In this document: positions 27,653 through 35,864 of the stretch, piece after piece
How positions within the stretch are numbered: the first letter of the stretch is position 1
Layout: every line of letters starts with the position of its first letter
Assembly (NCBI RefSeq): GCF_022835695.1
Contig: NZ_BQUV01000005.1
Coordinates: 310,001 to 374,000 of the forward strand
DNA from: Bradyrhizobium sp. Ce-3
GTDB lineage: Bacteria > Pseudomonadota > Alphaproteobacteria > Rhizobiales > Xanthobacteraceae
Direction of reading: 5' to 3'
DNA: 64,000 bases
Notes under the pieces: model-generated
Told to the model about the DNA's origin: nothing
Seen by the model: only the letters and a program-made list of their open reading frames with translations
Database searches by the model: none
Position numbers and translations under genes: made by a program

Positions 27653-28021
27653 GGAGGCAGGATACGGCCGTGGTGTTGATGGATGATGATCGCGGGCGTG
27701 ACCGTTCGGCTGCAATTGTGCTTGTTTGTTGACATCGCGGTTCTATTTGTACGATCGTACAAATAAATCGGCCCCGCGAGGCGGTGGGGGTGCGCGACCG
27801 GTTCTCCCGGAGCATTGAGTTTCGCGGAGAGATTTTGGTATCCTGATACTTGCTTCCGCGGTTGGGCCTGGTCGCGTCGCACGCAGCACACGCCCATCGT
27901 CCGATTGACAGAGGGCACGGGGAGACGCCTTGTCGCGTTGCGGCTTGGCCGCGGCATGCTTGGTTAGATAAGGCGAGGGCCGGGGGCTCGGCTCGACGCA
28001 GAAGATTGGAAGGGGGAGGGG
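27653..28021. other. regulatory region upstream of the second HAAT operon
   Basis: About 370 bp between the lipoprotein gene (divergent) and the binding-protein gene. It contains a consensus TTGACA (27729-27734) followed by a perfect palindrome at 27744-27765 (listed separately), and an AAGGGGGAGGGG ribosome-binding stretch directly before ATG 28022. No further gene is supported. Confidence 0.5.
27744..27765. promoter_or_regulatory. 22-bp perfect palindrome, candidate repressor operator
   Basis: The sequence is an uninterrupted inverted repeat with core TTTGTACGATCGTACAAA, 10 bp after a consensus TTGACA at 27729-27734, so a bound repressor would cover the expected -10 region. Symmetry and length suit a TetR-type regulator, none of which is encoded nearby. 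The operon start at 28022 is about 255 bp downstream. Confidence 0.55.
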
Positions 28022-29209
28022 ATGTCGATGTTCAATCGTCGCAGGATGTTGCTGTGGGGGGCCGCTGCGGCCGTGCTTCCGGGAGTGTGCGCCAGCGTGC
28101 CGGCGCGGGCTGAGGATGCCGTCAAGATCGGCCTGATCCTGCCGATGACCGGCGGCCAGGCCTCGACCGGCAAGCAGATCGACAATGCCATCAAGCTCTA
28201 CATGCAGCAGAAGGGCGACACCGTCGCCGGCAAAAAGATCGAGATCATCCTCAAGGACGATGCCGCGGTGCCCGACAACACCAAGCGGCTCGCGCAGGAA
28301 TTGATCGTCAACGACAAGGTCAACTTCATCGCCGGCTTCGGCGTGACGCCCGCGGCGCTCGCCGCAGCGCCGCTGGCGACGCAGGCCAAGATCCCGGAAG
28401 TCGTGATGGCAGCCGGCACCTCGATCATCACCGAGCGCTCGCCCTATATCGTACGCACCAGCTTCACGCTGGCGCAGTCCTCCACCATCATCGGCGACTG
28501 GGCGGTCAAGAACGGCATCAAGAAGGTCGCGACGCTGACCTCGGACTACGCGCCCGGCAACGACGCGCTGACCTTCTTCAAGCAGCATTTCACCGCCGGC
28601 GGCGGCGAGATCGTCGAAGAGGTCAAGGTGCCGCTCGCCAATCCGGACTTCGCGCCGTTCCTGCAGCGCATGAAGGATGCCAAGCCCGACGCGATGTTCG
28701 TGTTCGTGCCGGCCGGGCAGGGCGGCAACTTCATGAAGCAATATGCCGAGCGCGGGCTCGACAAGAGCGGCATCAAGGTGATCGGACCCGGCGACGTCAT
28801 GGACGACGATCTGCTCAACAACATGGGCGATGCCGCGCTCGGCGCGGTGACGGCGCATCTGTATTCTGCGGCGCATCCGTCCGCGATGAACAAGGAATTC
28901 GTCGCCGCCTACAAGAAGGCATATGGCAACCGGCCGGGCTTCATGGCGGTCAGCGGCTATGACGGCATCCATCTGATCTACGAGGCGCTGAAGAAGACGG
29001 CTGGTGCGACCGACGGCGACAAGCTGATCGAGGCGATGAAGGGCATGAAGTGGGAGAGCCCGCGCGGCCCGATCTCGATCGATCCGGAAACCCGTGACAT
29101 CGTGCAGAACATCTATATCCGCAAGGTCGAGAAGGTCGACGGCGAGCTCTACAACGTCGAGTTCGCGACCTTCGAGGCCGTCAAGGACTCCGGCAAGACC
29201 AAGAAGTGA
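28022..29209 (+). CDS. HAAT ABC transporter substrate-binding protein
   Basis: 395 residues. The signal has a twin-arginine-like start (NRRRMLLWGAAAAVLPG) and probable cleavage after VPARA. The mature protein begins EDAVKIGLILPMTGGQASTGKQ, the type I Leu/Ile/Val-binding fold. A strong RBS precedes ATG 28022. First gene of a rightward operon with livH, livM, livG, livF and a MetE-like gene. The ligand is unknown; the operon's last gene hints at a sulfur or methyl-group compound, as speculation only. Confidence 0.9.
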   Translation: MSMFNRRRMLLWGAAAAVLPGVCASVPARAEDAVKIGLILPMTGGQASTGKQIDNAIKLYMQQKGDTVAGKKIEIILKDDAAVPDNTKRLAQELIVNDKVNFIAGFGVTPAALAAAPLATQAKIPEVVMAAGTSIITERSPYIVRTSFTLAQSSTIIGDWAVKNGIKKVATLTSDYAPGNDALTFFKQHFTAGGGEIVEEVKVPLANPDFAPFLQRMKDAKPDAMFVFVPAGQGGNFMKQYAERGLDKSGIKVIGPGDVMDDDLLNNMGDAALGAVTAHLYSAAHPSAMNKEFVAAYKKAYGNRPGFMAVSGYDGIHLIYEALKKTAGATDGDKLIEAMKGMKWESPRGPISIDPETRDIVQNIYIRKVEKVDGELYNVEFATFEAVKDSGKTKK

Positions 29210-29234
29210 CGCGCGAAAGCTCCGCTCGCTGCAT

Positions 29235-29263
29235 GTCATGGCCGGGACGACCCCGGCCATGAC
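29235..29263. repeat. hairpin element between binding-protein and livH genes
   Basis: GTCATGGCCGGG-ACGAC-CCCGGCCATGAC is a near-perfect 12-bp-arm inverted repeat. It resembles dispersed GTCATGGCCGGG elements common in Bradyrhizobium. Placed inside an operon after the binding-protein gene, it could stabilise the upstream mRNA segment; no T-run makes it a canonical terminator. Confidence 0.6.
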
Positions 29264-29312
29264 GATCCTGTTGACGTGGTGTCGTTTGCGCCCTCTCGCT
29301 TAAGCTGACTTC

Positions 29313-30182
29313 ATGGCCTCAATCCTCACCAATCTGTTCGACGGCGTCGCCTACGGCATGCTGCTGTTCGTGCTGGCCTGCGGGCTCGCGGTGACGCTGG
29401 GGTTGATGAATTTCGTCAATCTGGCGCACGGCGCCTTCGCGATGGCCGGCGGCTATATCTGCGCCGTGCTGGTCAATCAGTCCGGCTGGCCGTTCTTCCT
29501 GGCGCTGCCGCTCGCCTTTGTCGGCAGCGCCCTGATCGGCATCGCGCTGGAGCGGACGCTCTACCGGCATCTCTATGCCCGCAGCCATCTCGATCAGGTG
29601 CTGTTCTCGATCGGGCTGGTGTTCATGTCGGTCGCGGCGGTCGACTACATCATGGGATCGTCGCGGGTCTTCATCAAGCTGCCGGCGGCGCTGGAGGGGC
29701 AGATCGACCTGTTCGGCGTCGGCATCGGCCGTTACCGGCTGATGATCGTCGTGATCTGCGGCCTGCTGACGCTGGCGCTGCAGCTGATCCTGGCCAAGAC
29801 ACGGTTCGGCAGCCGGCTGCGCGCCGCGGTCGACGATCCGCGCGCCGCGATCGGGCTCGGCATCAACGTGCCACAGGTATTCGCCTTCACCTTCGCTTTC
29901 GGATGCGGCCTCGCCGGCCTCGGCGGCGCGCTGAGCGCGGAGATCCTCGGGCTCGATCCGTATTTCCCGCTGAAGTTCATGATCTACTTCCTGATCGTCG
30001 TCACCGTCGGCGGCTCCTCGTCGATCACCGGGCCGTTCCTCGCCTCGCTGCTGCTCGGCATCGCCGACGTCGCCGGCAAATATTACGTGCCCAAGGCCGG
30101 CCCCTTCGTGATCTACACGGTGATGATCGTGATCCTGCTCTGGCGTCCGAACGGCCTGTTCGGCCGCACCGCGGCGCGGTGA
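29313..30182 (+). CDS. livH: HAAT ABC transporter permease LivH
   Basis: 289 residues, polytopic. The opening LTNLFDGVAYGMLLFVLACGLAVTLGLMNFVNLAHGAFAMAGGY is the LivH signature, and the cytoplasmic loop RAAVDDPRAAIGLGINVPQVFAFTFAFGCGLAGLGGAL contacts the ATPases. Second, independent LivH of the window and clearly different from the 16566-17459 copy. livM follows after 7 bp. Confidence 0.92.
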   Translation: MASILTNLFDGVAYGMLLFVLACGLAVTLGLMNFVNLAHGAFAMAGGYICAVLVNQSGWPFFLALPLAFVGSALIGIALERTLYRHLYARSHLDQVLFSIGLVFMSVAAVDYIMGSSRVFIKLPAALEGQIDLFGVGIGRYRLMIVVICGLLTLALQLILAKTRFGSRLRAAVDDPRAAIGLGINVPQVFAFTFAFGCGLAGLGGALSAEILGLDPYFPLKFMIYFLIVVTVGGSSSITGPFLASLLLGIADVAGKYYVPKAGPFVIYTVMIVILLWRPNGLFGRTAAR

Positions 30183-30189
30183 GGCGATC

Positions 30190-31221
30190 ATGACCGCGCT
30201 GTCCGACGTCTCCACCCATGCGATGGCCAGCGCGCGCTGGCGGATCACCGAGGTCGCCTTCTGGGTGCTGGCGCTCGGCTGCGCGTTCCTGTTCCCGTCG
30301 CGCTACCTGATCATGACCGACATCGTGCGGCTCGGCCTGTTCGCGCTGTCGCTCGACCTGATCCTCGGCTACGCCGGCATCGTCTCGCTCGGTCACGCCG
30401 CATTCTTCGGCGTCGGTGCCTATTCGGCCGGCTTGCTGGCGCTGCATGGCATCATCAACGAGCCCGTCATCGCGCTGGTCGCCGCCGGTCTCGTCGCGGC
30501 GGTGCTCGGCTTCCTGACCAGCTTCCTGGTGATCCGCGGCGTCGATCTGACCCGGCTGATGGTGACGCTTGGCATCGCGCTGCTGCTGGAAGCGCTCGCC
30601 GAGCGCTTCTCTGACATCACCGGCGGCACCGACGGCCTGCAGGGTATCGAGATGCAGCCGATCCTCGGGCTGTTCGCCTTCGACATGTTCGGCAAGACCG
30701 GGTTGTTCTACTCGCTGATCGTGCTGTTCATCCTGTTCCTGCTCGCGCGGCGCATCGTGCATTCGCCGTTCGGCCTGTCGCTGCGCGCGATCAGGAACAA
30801 TCCGCTGCGCGCGGCCGCAATCGGCATTCCGGTCAACCGCCGCCTGATCGCGGTCTATACGCTCGCGGCCTTCTACGCCGGGATCGCCGGCGCGCTGTTC
30901 ACCCAGACCACGGCGCTCGCCTCGCTCGACGTGTTTTCCTTTGAGCGCTCCGCCGACCTGATGCTGGTGCTGGTGATCGGCGGCACCGGTTATCTCTATG
31001 GCGGCCTGATCGGCGCCGTCGTGTTCAAGATGCTGCAGGAGCTGTTCCAGAGCATCACCCCGCAATACTGGCTGTTCTGGATCGGCCTCGTGCTGGTCGT
31101 CATCGTGATGGTCGGCCGCGCGCGGATCCACCGCTGGGTGCTGTTCGTGCCGAACCTGGTCATCAGGCAGTTCGCCGGCCGCAAGGCCGTCGTCGCCGTG
31201 CCCGAGGGTGATGCGCCATGA
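30190..31221 (+). CDS. livM: HAAT ABC transporter permease LivM
   Basis: 343 residues with about 9-10 membrane segments, including LDLILGYAGIVSLGHAAFFGVGAYSAGLLALHG and the loop FGLSLRAIRNNPLRAAAIGIPVNRRLIAVYTLAAFYAGIAGAL. The stop overlaps the livG start (ATGA at 31218-31221), so translation is coupled. Confidence 0.92.
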   Translation: MTALSDVSTHAMASARWRITEVAFWVLALGCAFLFPSRYLIMTDIVRLGLFALSLDLILGYAGIVSLGHAAFFGVGAYSAGLLALHGIINEPVIALVAAGLVAAVLGFLTSFLVIRGVDLTRLMVTLGIALLLEALAERFSDITGGTDGLQGIEMQPILGLFAFDMFGKTGLFYSLIVLFILFLLARRIVHSPFGLSLRAIRNNPLRAAAIGIPVNRRLIAVYTLAAFYAGIAGALFTQTTALASLDVFSFERSADLMLVLVIGGTGYLYGGLIGAVVFKMLQELFQSITPQYWLFWIGLVLVVIVMVGRARIHRWVLFVPNLVIRQFAGRKAVVAVPEGDAP

Positions 31222-31970
31222 CGATCGCGCTCGAAACCCGCGGCCTCGAGAAATCCTTCGGCGGGCTTCGCGTCACCCGCGACCTCTCGCTGAAGGTGGC
31301 GCAGGGCGCCCGCCATGCGCTGATCGGACCGAACGGCGCCGGCAAGACCACTGTCATCAATCAGCTGACCGGTGTGCTGACGCCGAACAGCGGGCGCATC
31401 CTGCTCGAAGGCTATGACATCACCGGCCTCTCGGTGCACAAGCGGGTGCTGCGCGGGCTGTCGCGCACCTTCCAGATCAACCAGCTCTATGCCGACCTCA
31501 CCCCGCTCGAAACCATCGGGCTCGCAGTCTCCGAACGAATGGGCCGCGGTGGCGATTGGTGGCGGCGGATGGGAACGCGCAGCGACGTCAACGCCGAGAT
31601 CGCCGAGATCCTGTCGCGCTTCCATCTGCTCGATGTGATGACCGCGCTCACCTCGACATTGCCCTACGGCAAGCAGCGCCTGCTCGAGATCGCGGTCGCG
31701 ATCGCCGCCAAACCGCGGGTGCTGCTGCTCGACGAGCCCGCGGCCGGCGTGCCCGAGAGCGAGCGGCACGATATCCTCGCCGCGGTCGCGGCATTGCCGC
31801 GCGACGTTACCGTGCTCTTGATCGAGCACGACATGGATCTGGTGTTCTCCTTCGCCGATCGGATCTCGGTGCTGGTCAATGGCGGCCTGCTGACCGAAGG
31901 CGCCCCCGACGAGGTCGCGCGCGATCCGCAGGTACGGGCGGTCTATCTCGGCGAGGCGGCCGATGCCTGA
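31218..31970 (+). CDS. livG: HAAT ABC transporter ATP-binding protein LivG
   Basis: 250 residues. Walker A GPNGAGKTTVIN, TFQINQLYADLTPLETI, Walker B VLLLDEPAAGVPESE, switch LIEHDMDLVFSFADR and terminal YLGEAADA. The ABC signature region reads TSTLPYGKQRLLEIAVAIAAKP. Overlaps livM upstream and livF downstream, as in a compact operon. Confidence 0.92.
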   Translation: MTIALETRGLEKSFGGLRVTRDLSLKVAQGARHALIGPNGAGKTTVINQLTGVLTPNSGRILLEGYDITGLSVHKRVLRGLSRTFQINQLYADLTPLETIGLAVSERMGRGGDWWRRMGTRSDVNAEIAEILSRFHLLDVMTALTSTLPYGKQRLLEIAVAIAAKPRVLLLDEPAAGVPESERHDILAAVAALPRDVTVLLIEHDMDLVFSFADRISVLVNGGLLTEGAPDEVARDPQVRAVYLGEAADA

Positions 31971-32679
31971 CCTGCTCTCGATCAAGGGCCTGCGGGCCGG
32001 TTACGGCGAGGCGGTGGTGCTGCCCGACATGTCGCTGGCGCTGGCCGAGGGCCAGGTGCTCGCGCTGCTCGGCCGCAACGGCACCGGCAAGACCACGCTG
32101 ATCAATTCGATCGTCGGCATCGTCAGACGCCTCAGTGGCACCGTCGCGCTCGCAGGCCAAGACATCACGGCGATGCGGCCGGATCAGCGCGCCCGCGCCG
32201 GGATCGGCTGGGTGCCGCAGGAGCGCAACATCTTCCGCTCGCTGACGGTGGAGGAGAACATGACGGCGGTGGCGCAGCCGGGTCCGTGGACCGTCGAACG
32301 GGTGTACGAGATGTTTCCGCGGCTCAAGGAGCGGCGCGGCAATTTTGGCAACCAGCTGTCCGGCGGCGAGCAGCAGATGCTGGCGATCGGCCGCGCGCTG
32401 ACGCTGAACCCGAAAGTGCTGCTGCTCGACGAGCCGACCGAAGGCCTCGCGCCGATCATCGTTGAGGAATTGTTAAAGGCGATCGGAACCATCACGCGTG
32501 CCGGCGGCATCTGCTCGATCATCGTCGAGCAGAACGCGCAAAAGATTCTGGGGCTCGCCGACCGCGTTGTGATATTGGAACGCGGCACCATCGTGCACGA
32601 TGCCGCAAGCAGCGCGCTGAAAGCCGATCCCTCCGTCCTTGAGCGCCATCTCGGCGTCTCCGGGGCCAAAGCACATTAG
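31963..32679 (+). CDS. livF: HAAT ABC transporter ATP-binding protein LivF
   Basis: 238 residues. Walker A GRNGTGKTTLIN, GIGWVPQERNIFRSLTVEENM, signature LSGGEQQMLAIGRALTLNP, Walker B LLLDEPTEGLAP and switch VEQNAQKILGLADR; terminal LERHLGV as in LivF. Overlaps livG by 8 bp. Confidence 0.93.
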   Translation: MPDLLSIKGLRAGYGEAVVLPDMSLALAEGQVLALLGRNGTGKTTLINSIVGIVRRLSGTVALAGQDITAMRPDQRARAGIGWVPQERNIFRSLTVEENMTAVAQPGPWTVERVYEMFPRLKERRGNFGNQLSGGEQQMLAIGRALTLNPKVLLLDEPTEGLAPIIVEELLKAIGTITRAGGICSIIVEQNAQKILGLADRVVILERGTIVHDAASSALKADPSVLERHLGVSGAKAH

Positions 32680-32698
32680 AAGCGTCCGGGAGTTGACC

Positions 32699-33817
32699 AT
32701 GCAGCGAACCAAGCCTCCGTTCCGCGCCGACGAGGTCGGCAGCCTGTTGCGTCCGCCGAAGATCAAGGAAGCCCGCGCCAAACTGGAGAAGGGCGAGATC
32801 TCGGCTGACGAGCTGCGCAAGGTCGAGGACATGGAGATCGAGAAGGTCGTGCACAAGCAGGCCTCGGTGGGCCTGAAGCTTGCGACCGACGGCGAGTTCC
32901 GCCGCTCCTGGTGGCACTTCGATTTCCTCAGCCATCTGACCGGCTGCGAGCTGTTCCATCCCGACATGGGCATCCAGTTCGCCGGCGTGCAGACCCGGCA
33001 CGACGCCATCCGGGTGATCGGCAAGCTGGACTTCTCCGATCAGCACCCGATGCTCGACCACTTCCGCTTCCTGAAGAAGTACGCCGACCAGGCGCATGTC
33101 ACGCCGAAGATGACGATCCCGTCGCCGGCGGTGCTGCACTTCCGCGGCGGCCGCAAGCTGATCTCGAAGGAGGTCTATCCCGATCTCGAGGAGTTCTACC
33201 ACGATCTCGGCAAGACCTATCGCAAGGCGGTGAAGGCGTTCTACGACGCTGGCTGCCGTTACCTGCAATTCGACGACACGGTGTGGGCCTATCTGTGCTC
33301 GCAGGAGGAATTGCAGAAGTCGCGCCACCGTGGCGACAATCCCGATGGCCTGCAGGAGATCTACGCGCGCGTCATCAACTACGCGATCGCCGATCGTCCG
33401 TCCGACATGGTGATCACGACCCATGTCTGCCGCGGTAATTTCCGCTCGACCTGGATTTCCTCCGGCGGCTACGAGCCGGTTGCCGAGACCATGCTCGCCG
33501 GTACCAATTACGACGGCTATTTCCTCGAATATGATTCCGACCGCGCCGGCGGCTTCGAGCCGCTGCGCTTCCTGCCCAAGGGCAACAAGGTCGTGGTGGT
33601 CGGCGTCATCACCTCGAAGTTCGGCGAGCTCGAGAAGAAGGACGACATCAAGCGCCGGCTGGACGAGGCATCCAAATTTGCTCCGATCGAGCAGCTCGCA
33701 GTGTCGCCGCAATGCGGCTTTGCCTCGACCGAGGAGGGCAACATCCTCTCCGAGGAAGAGCAGTGGGCCAAGCTGCGGCTCGCCGTCGAGGTCGCGAGCG
33801 AGGTGTGGGGGAAGTGA
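32699..33817 (+). CDS. cobalamin-independent methionine synthase family protein (MetE C-terminal-like)
   Basis: About 372 residues, corresponding to the single catalytic MetE C-terminal barrel. The opening PPFRADEVGSLLRPPKIKEAR is typical. Candidate Zn-binding His and Cys appear in ITTHVCRGNFRS and the second Cys in VSPQCGFAST, as in MetE/YxjG/YxjH enzymes that transfer a methyl group to homocysteine or cleave related thioethers. ATG 32699 is chosen because homologues start at this block. It follows livF by 19 bp, so transport and methyl/sulfur metabolism are probably linked. Confidence 0.85.
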   Translation: MQRTKPPFRADEVGSLLRPPKIKEARAKLEKGEISADELRKVEDMEIEKVVHKQASVGLKLATDGEFRRSWWHFDFLSHLTGCELFHPDMGIQFAGVQTRHDAIRVIGKLDFSDQHPMLDHFRFLKKYADQAHVTPKMTIPSPAVLHFRGGRKLISKEVYPDLEEFYHDLGKTYRKAVKAFYDAGCRYLQFDDTVWAYLCSQEELQKSRHRGDNPDGLQEIYARVINYAIADRPSDMVITTHVCRGNFRSTWISSGGYEPVAETMLAGTNYDGYFLEYDSDRAGGFEPLRFLPKGNKVVVVGVITSKFGELEKKDDIKRRLDEASKFAPIEQLAVSPQCGFASTEEGNILSEEEQWAKLRLAVEVASEVWGK

Positions 33818-33825
33818 CGCGCCAG

Positions 33826-33866
33826 TGTCGTTCCGGGTTCGCTTCGTCGAGCCACCCGGAATGACA
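33826..33866. repeat. inverted repeat downstream of the MetE-like gene
   Basis: TGTCGTTCCGGGT (33826-33838) and ACCCGGAATGACA (33854-33866) pair with one mismatch around a 15-nt loop. It may end the operon transcript but lacks a clean T-run. It resembles dispersed GTCGTTCCGGG elements of Rhizobiales. Confidence 0.5.
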
Positions 33867-34076
33867 GTGCATTGCCCGTCGGCTTGTGCGGCTGGACAGT
33901 CGCTCTTGCCGCATGATAGATTTGATACGTTGAGGATGATCCAACGATGTTGATCGCTTTCGAGCTTAGCCAGCACTGACGAGCGGCTGGCCGGTCGAAT
34001 GACCGGGTTGCCGTAACGCCGCCGCGCCTCACTTTGGTGAGGCGTAGTCAGTTGCTGTTGAAGCCGAGAAGCCATC

Positions 34077-35813
34077 ATGCCCCAATCATCCGACGCGCCC
34101 AGTGCGCAAATTGCATCCTATATTCCCGAGCTCGATCGTGTCGCCGCCGACGTCATGGCGGACTGGAAGGCGCCGGGCGCCGCGCTTGCCGTGGTGCAGG
34201 ACGACAAGGTCGTGCTCACACGCGCCTACGGCCAGCGCGATGTCGAGGCGAATTTACCGGTCACGCCTGCGACGCAGTTCGCGATCTGCTCGATCACCAA
34301 ATCCTTCACCGCGACTGCGATCGCGCTGCTGCACGATGAGGGGCGGCTCGACTGGGCCAAACCGGTGCGCGATTATATCCCCGAGTTTCGTCTGAACGAT
34401 CCGGTGGCGACCGAGCGCGTCACCGTGCTCGATCTCTTGTGCCATCGTACCGGGTTGCCGCGCCACGACTGGGTGCACGAGCCCGCCGATCGCACCCCCG
34501 CCGACATGCTCGGCGTCATGCGGTATCTGGAACTGAGCCGCGATATCCGCAGCGCATTTCAATACAACAACCTCTGCTACAATGTTGCGGGCTTGCTGAT
34601 CGAGCGCCTGAGCGGCCAGAGCTATGAGGCGTTCATCCGCGCGCGCCTGACCGATCGGCTCCGCATGGACGTCGGCTTCAACCTTGATGATCTCGAATGT
34701 TCGGCAGAGCCGGCGCGGCCGTACATGATGCATGAGGACACGCGGCTGCCCGCGTTCCGTCTGCCGATCACAACCATCGCGTCCGGCGCGATGACCACCT
34801 CGGTTGCGGATTTCGCGAACTGGATGCGGCTGCATCTCGGTCAGGGCACGTTCGACGGTGAGCGCATATTGCCGGCAGCGCTGATCGGTGAGCTGCATGC
34901 GCCGCGTGTCTACAAAACGCTGCCGGGCTATGCCGAATTCGGCCAGGCGCATTACGGTCTTGGCTTCCAGTGCAACAGTTACCGCGGCGACCGACTGGTC
35001 GAGCATGGCGGCGGCTGGATTGGCTGGAATACACAGATGACGCTGTTGCCGGATTTTGGCATCGGCATTGCCGTCTTCACCAACCGCAGTCCTAACCAGG
35101 TGCCGTGGACGCTGACCATGCACATCATCGACCGGCTTCGCGGCCGCGAGCCGATCGAATGGCGCGAGCGTTTCCGCAAGCGGCGGAATGAAGCTCTTGA
35201 GCAGATCCAGGCCGACAAGGTCGTGCGGGAGCAGGCCCGCCGCGCCGACACGCAGCCGGCGCACAAGCTTGCGGCTTATGCCGGCGATTATGAGCACCCG
35301 GCCTATGGCGTGATGTCGATCAGGGAGCAGGACGGCGCCCTGCACTGGTCGTGGCGCAGCCTGTTTGCTGCCTTGACGCATCGCCACTTCGAGACGTTCG
35401 AAACGCCGGAGGTAACGGATCGCTACGTGCCGGATTGCCTTCCGATCACCTTCCTGACCAATCGCGACGGCAACATTGCCAGTCTCTCCGCTCCGCTCGA
35501 ACCCGCAGTTGCGGATATCGTGTTTGTGCGCCTTGCGGCCGGCGAATGCACCGACGCCGCGTTCCGTGCGCGCTGCGTCGGCAGTTTCAAATGGGGCGCG
35601 ATCACGCACCGCGTCGCGCTGGATAGCGAGGGGGCGCTCGAGTTGAAGTCCGACCACCAGCCAGCCTATCGCCTCGCGCCGGAGCAGGGCAGGACGTTTC
35701 GCATTGTCGGGCAGGCCGGCCTCGTCGAATTTCGCGGTGACGGGACGATCGTGGACGAGATGATCCTTCACCAGCCGGGTGGCACGTTCGTGGCGCGGCG
35801 CGCAGACCGGTAG
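34077..35813 (+). CDS. serine hydrolase, beta-lactamase/class C family with C-terminal extension
   Basis: 578 residues. The penicillin-binding/beta-lactamase-like domain has S-x-x-K in CSITKSF (Ser72, Lys75), the Tyr-x-Asn motif in FQYNNLCYN (about residue 163), and HGGG in LVEHGGGWIGWNT as the third motif. After about residue 360 a beta-rich extension follows (AAYAGDYEHPAYGVMSI), as in DUF3471-type tails of EstB-like esterases/peptidases. No signal peptide is visible. Substrate unknown: ester, D-amino-acid peptide or lactone are all possible. Convergent with the caspase gene. Confidence 0.82.
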   Translation: MPQSSDAPSAQIASYIPELDRVAADVMADWKAPGAALAVVQDDKVVLTRAYGQRDVEANLPVTPATQFAICSITKSFTATAIALLHDEGRLDWAKPVRDYIPEFRLNDPVATERVTVLDLLCHRTGLPRHDWVHEPADRTPADMLGVMRYLELSRDIRSAFQYNNLCYNVAGLLIERLSGQSYEAFIRARLTDRLRMDVGFNLDDLECSAEPARPYMMHEDTRLPAFRLPITTIASGAMTTSVADFANWMRLHLGQGTFDGERILPAALIGELHAPRVYKTLPGYAEFGQAHYGLGFQCNSYRGDRLVEHGGGWIGWNTQMTLLPDFGIGIAVFTNRSPNQVPWTLTMHIIDRLRGREPIEWRERFRKRRNEALEQIQADKVVREQARRADTQPAHKLAAYAGDYEHPAYGVMSIREQDGALHWSWRSLFAALTHRHFETFETPEVTDRYVPDCLPITFLTNRDGNIASLSAPLEPAVADIVFVRLAAGECTDAAFRARCVGSFKWGAITHRVALDSEGALELKSDHQPAYRLAPEQGRTFRIVGQAGLVEFRGDGTIVDEMILHQPGGTFVARRADR

Positions 35814-35864
35814 GTTGTCTGGTCGCCGCCGCTGCTCGATTGGTGGTTCTGGCGGGGCGTCGTC

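Noticed and set aside
27267-27815. An overlapping 180-codon minus-strand frame at the lipoprotein locus
   Set aside because: The lipoprotein frame has a convincing signal and lipobox. The longer frame is Arg-rich with no motifs and overlaps it out of frame.
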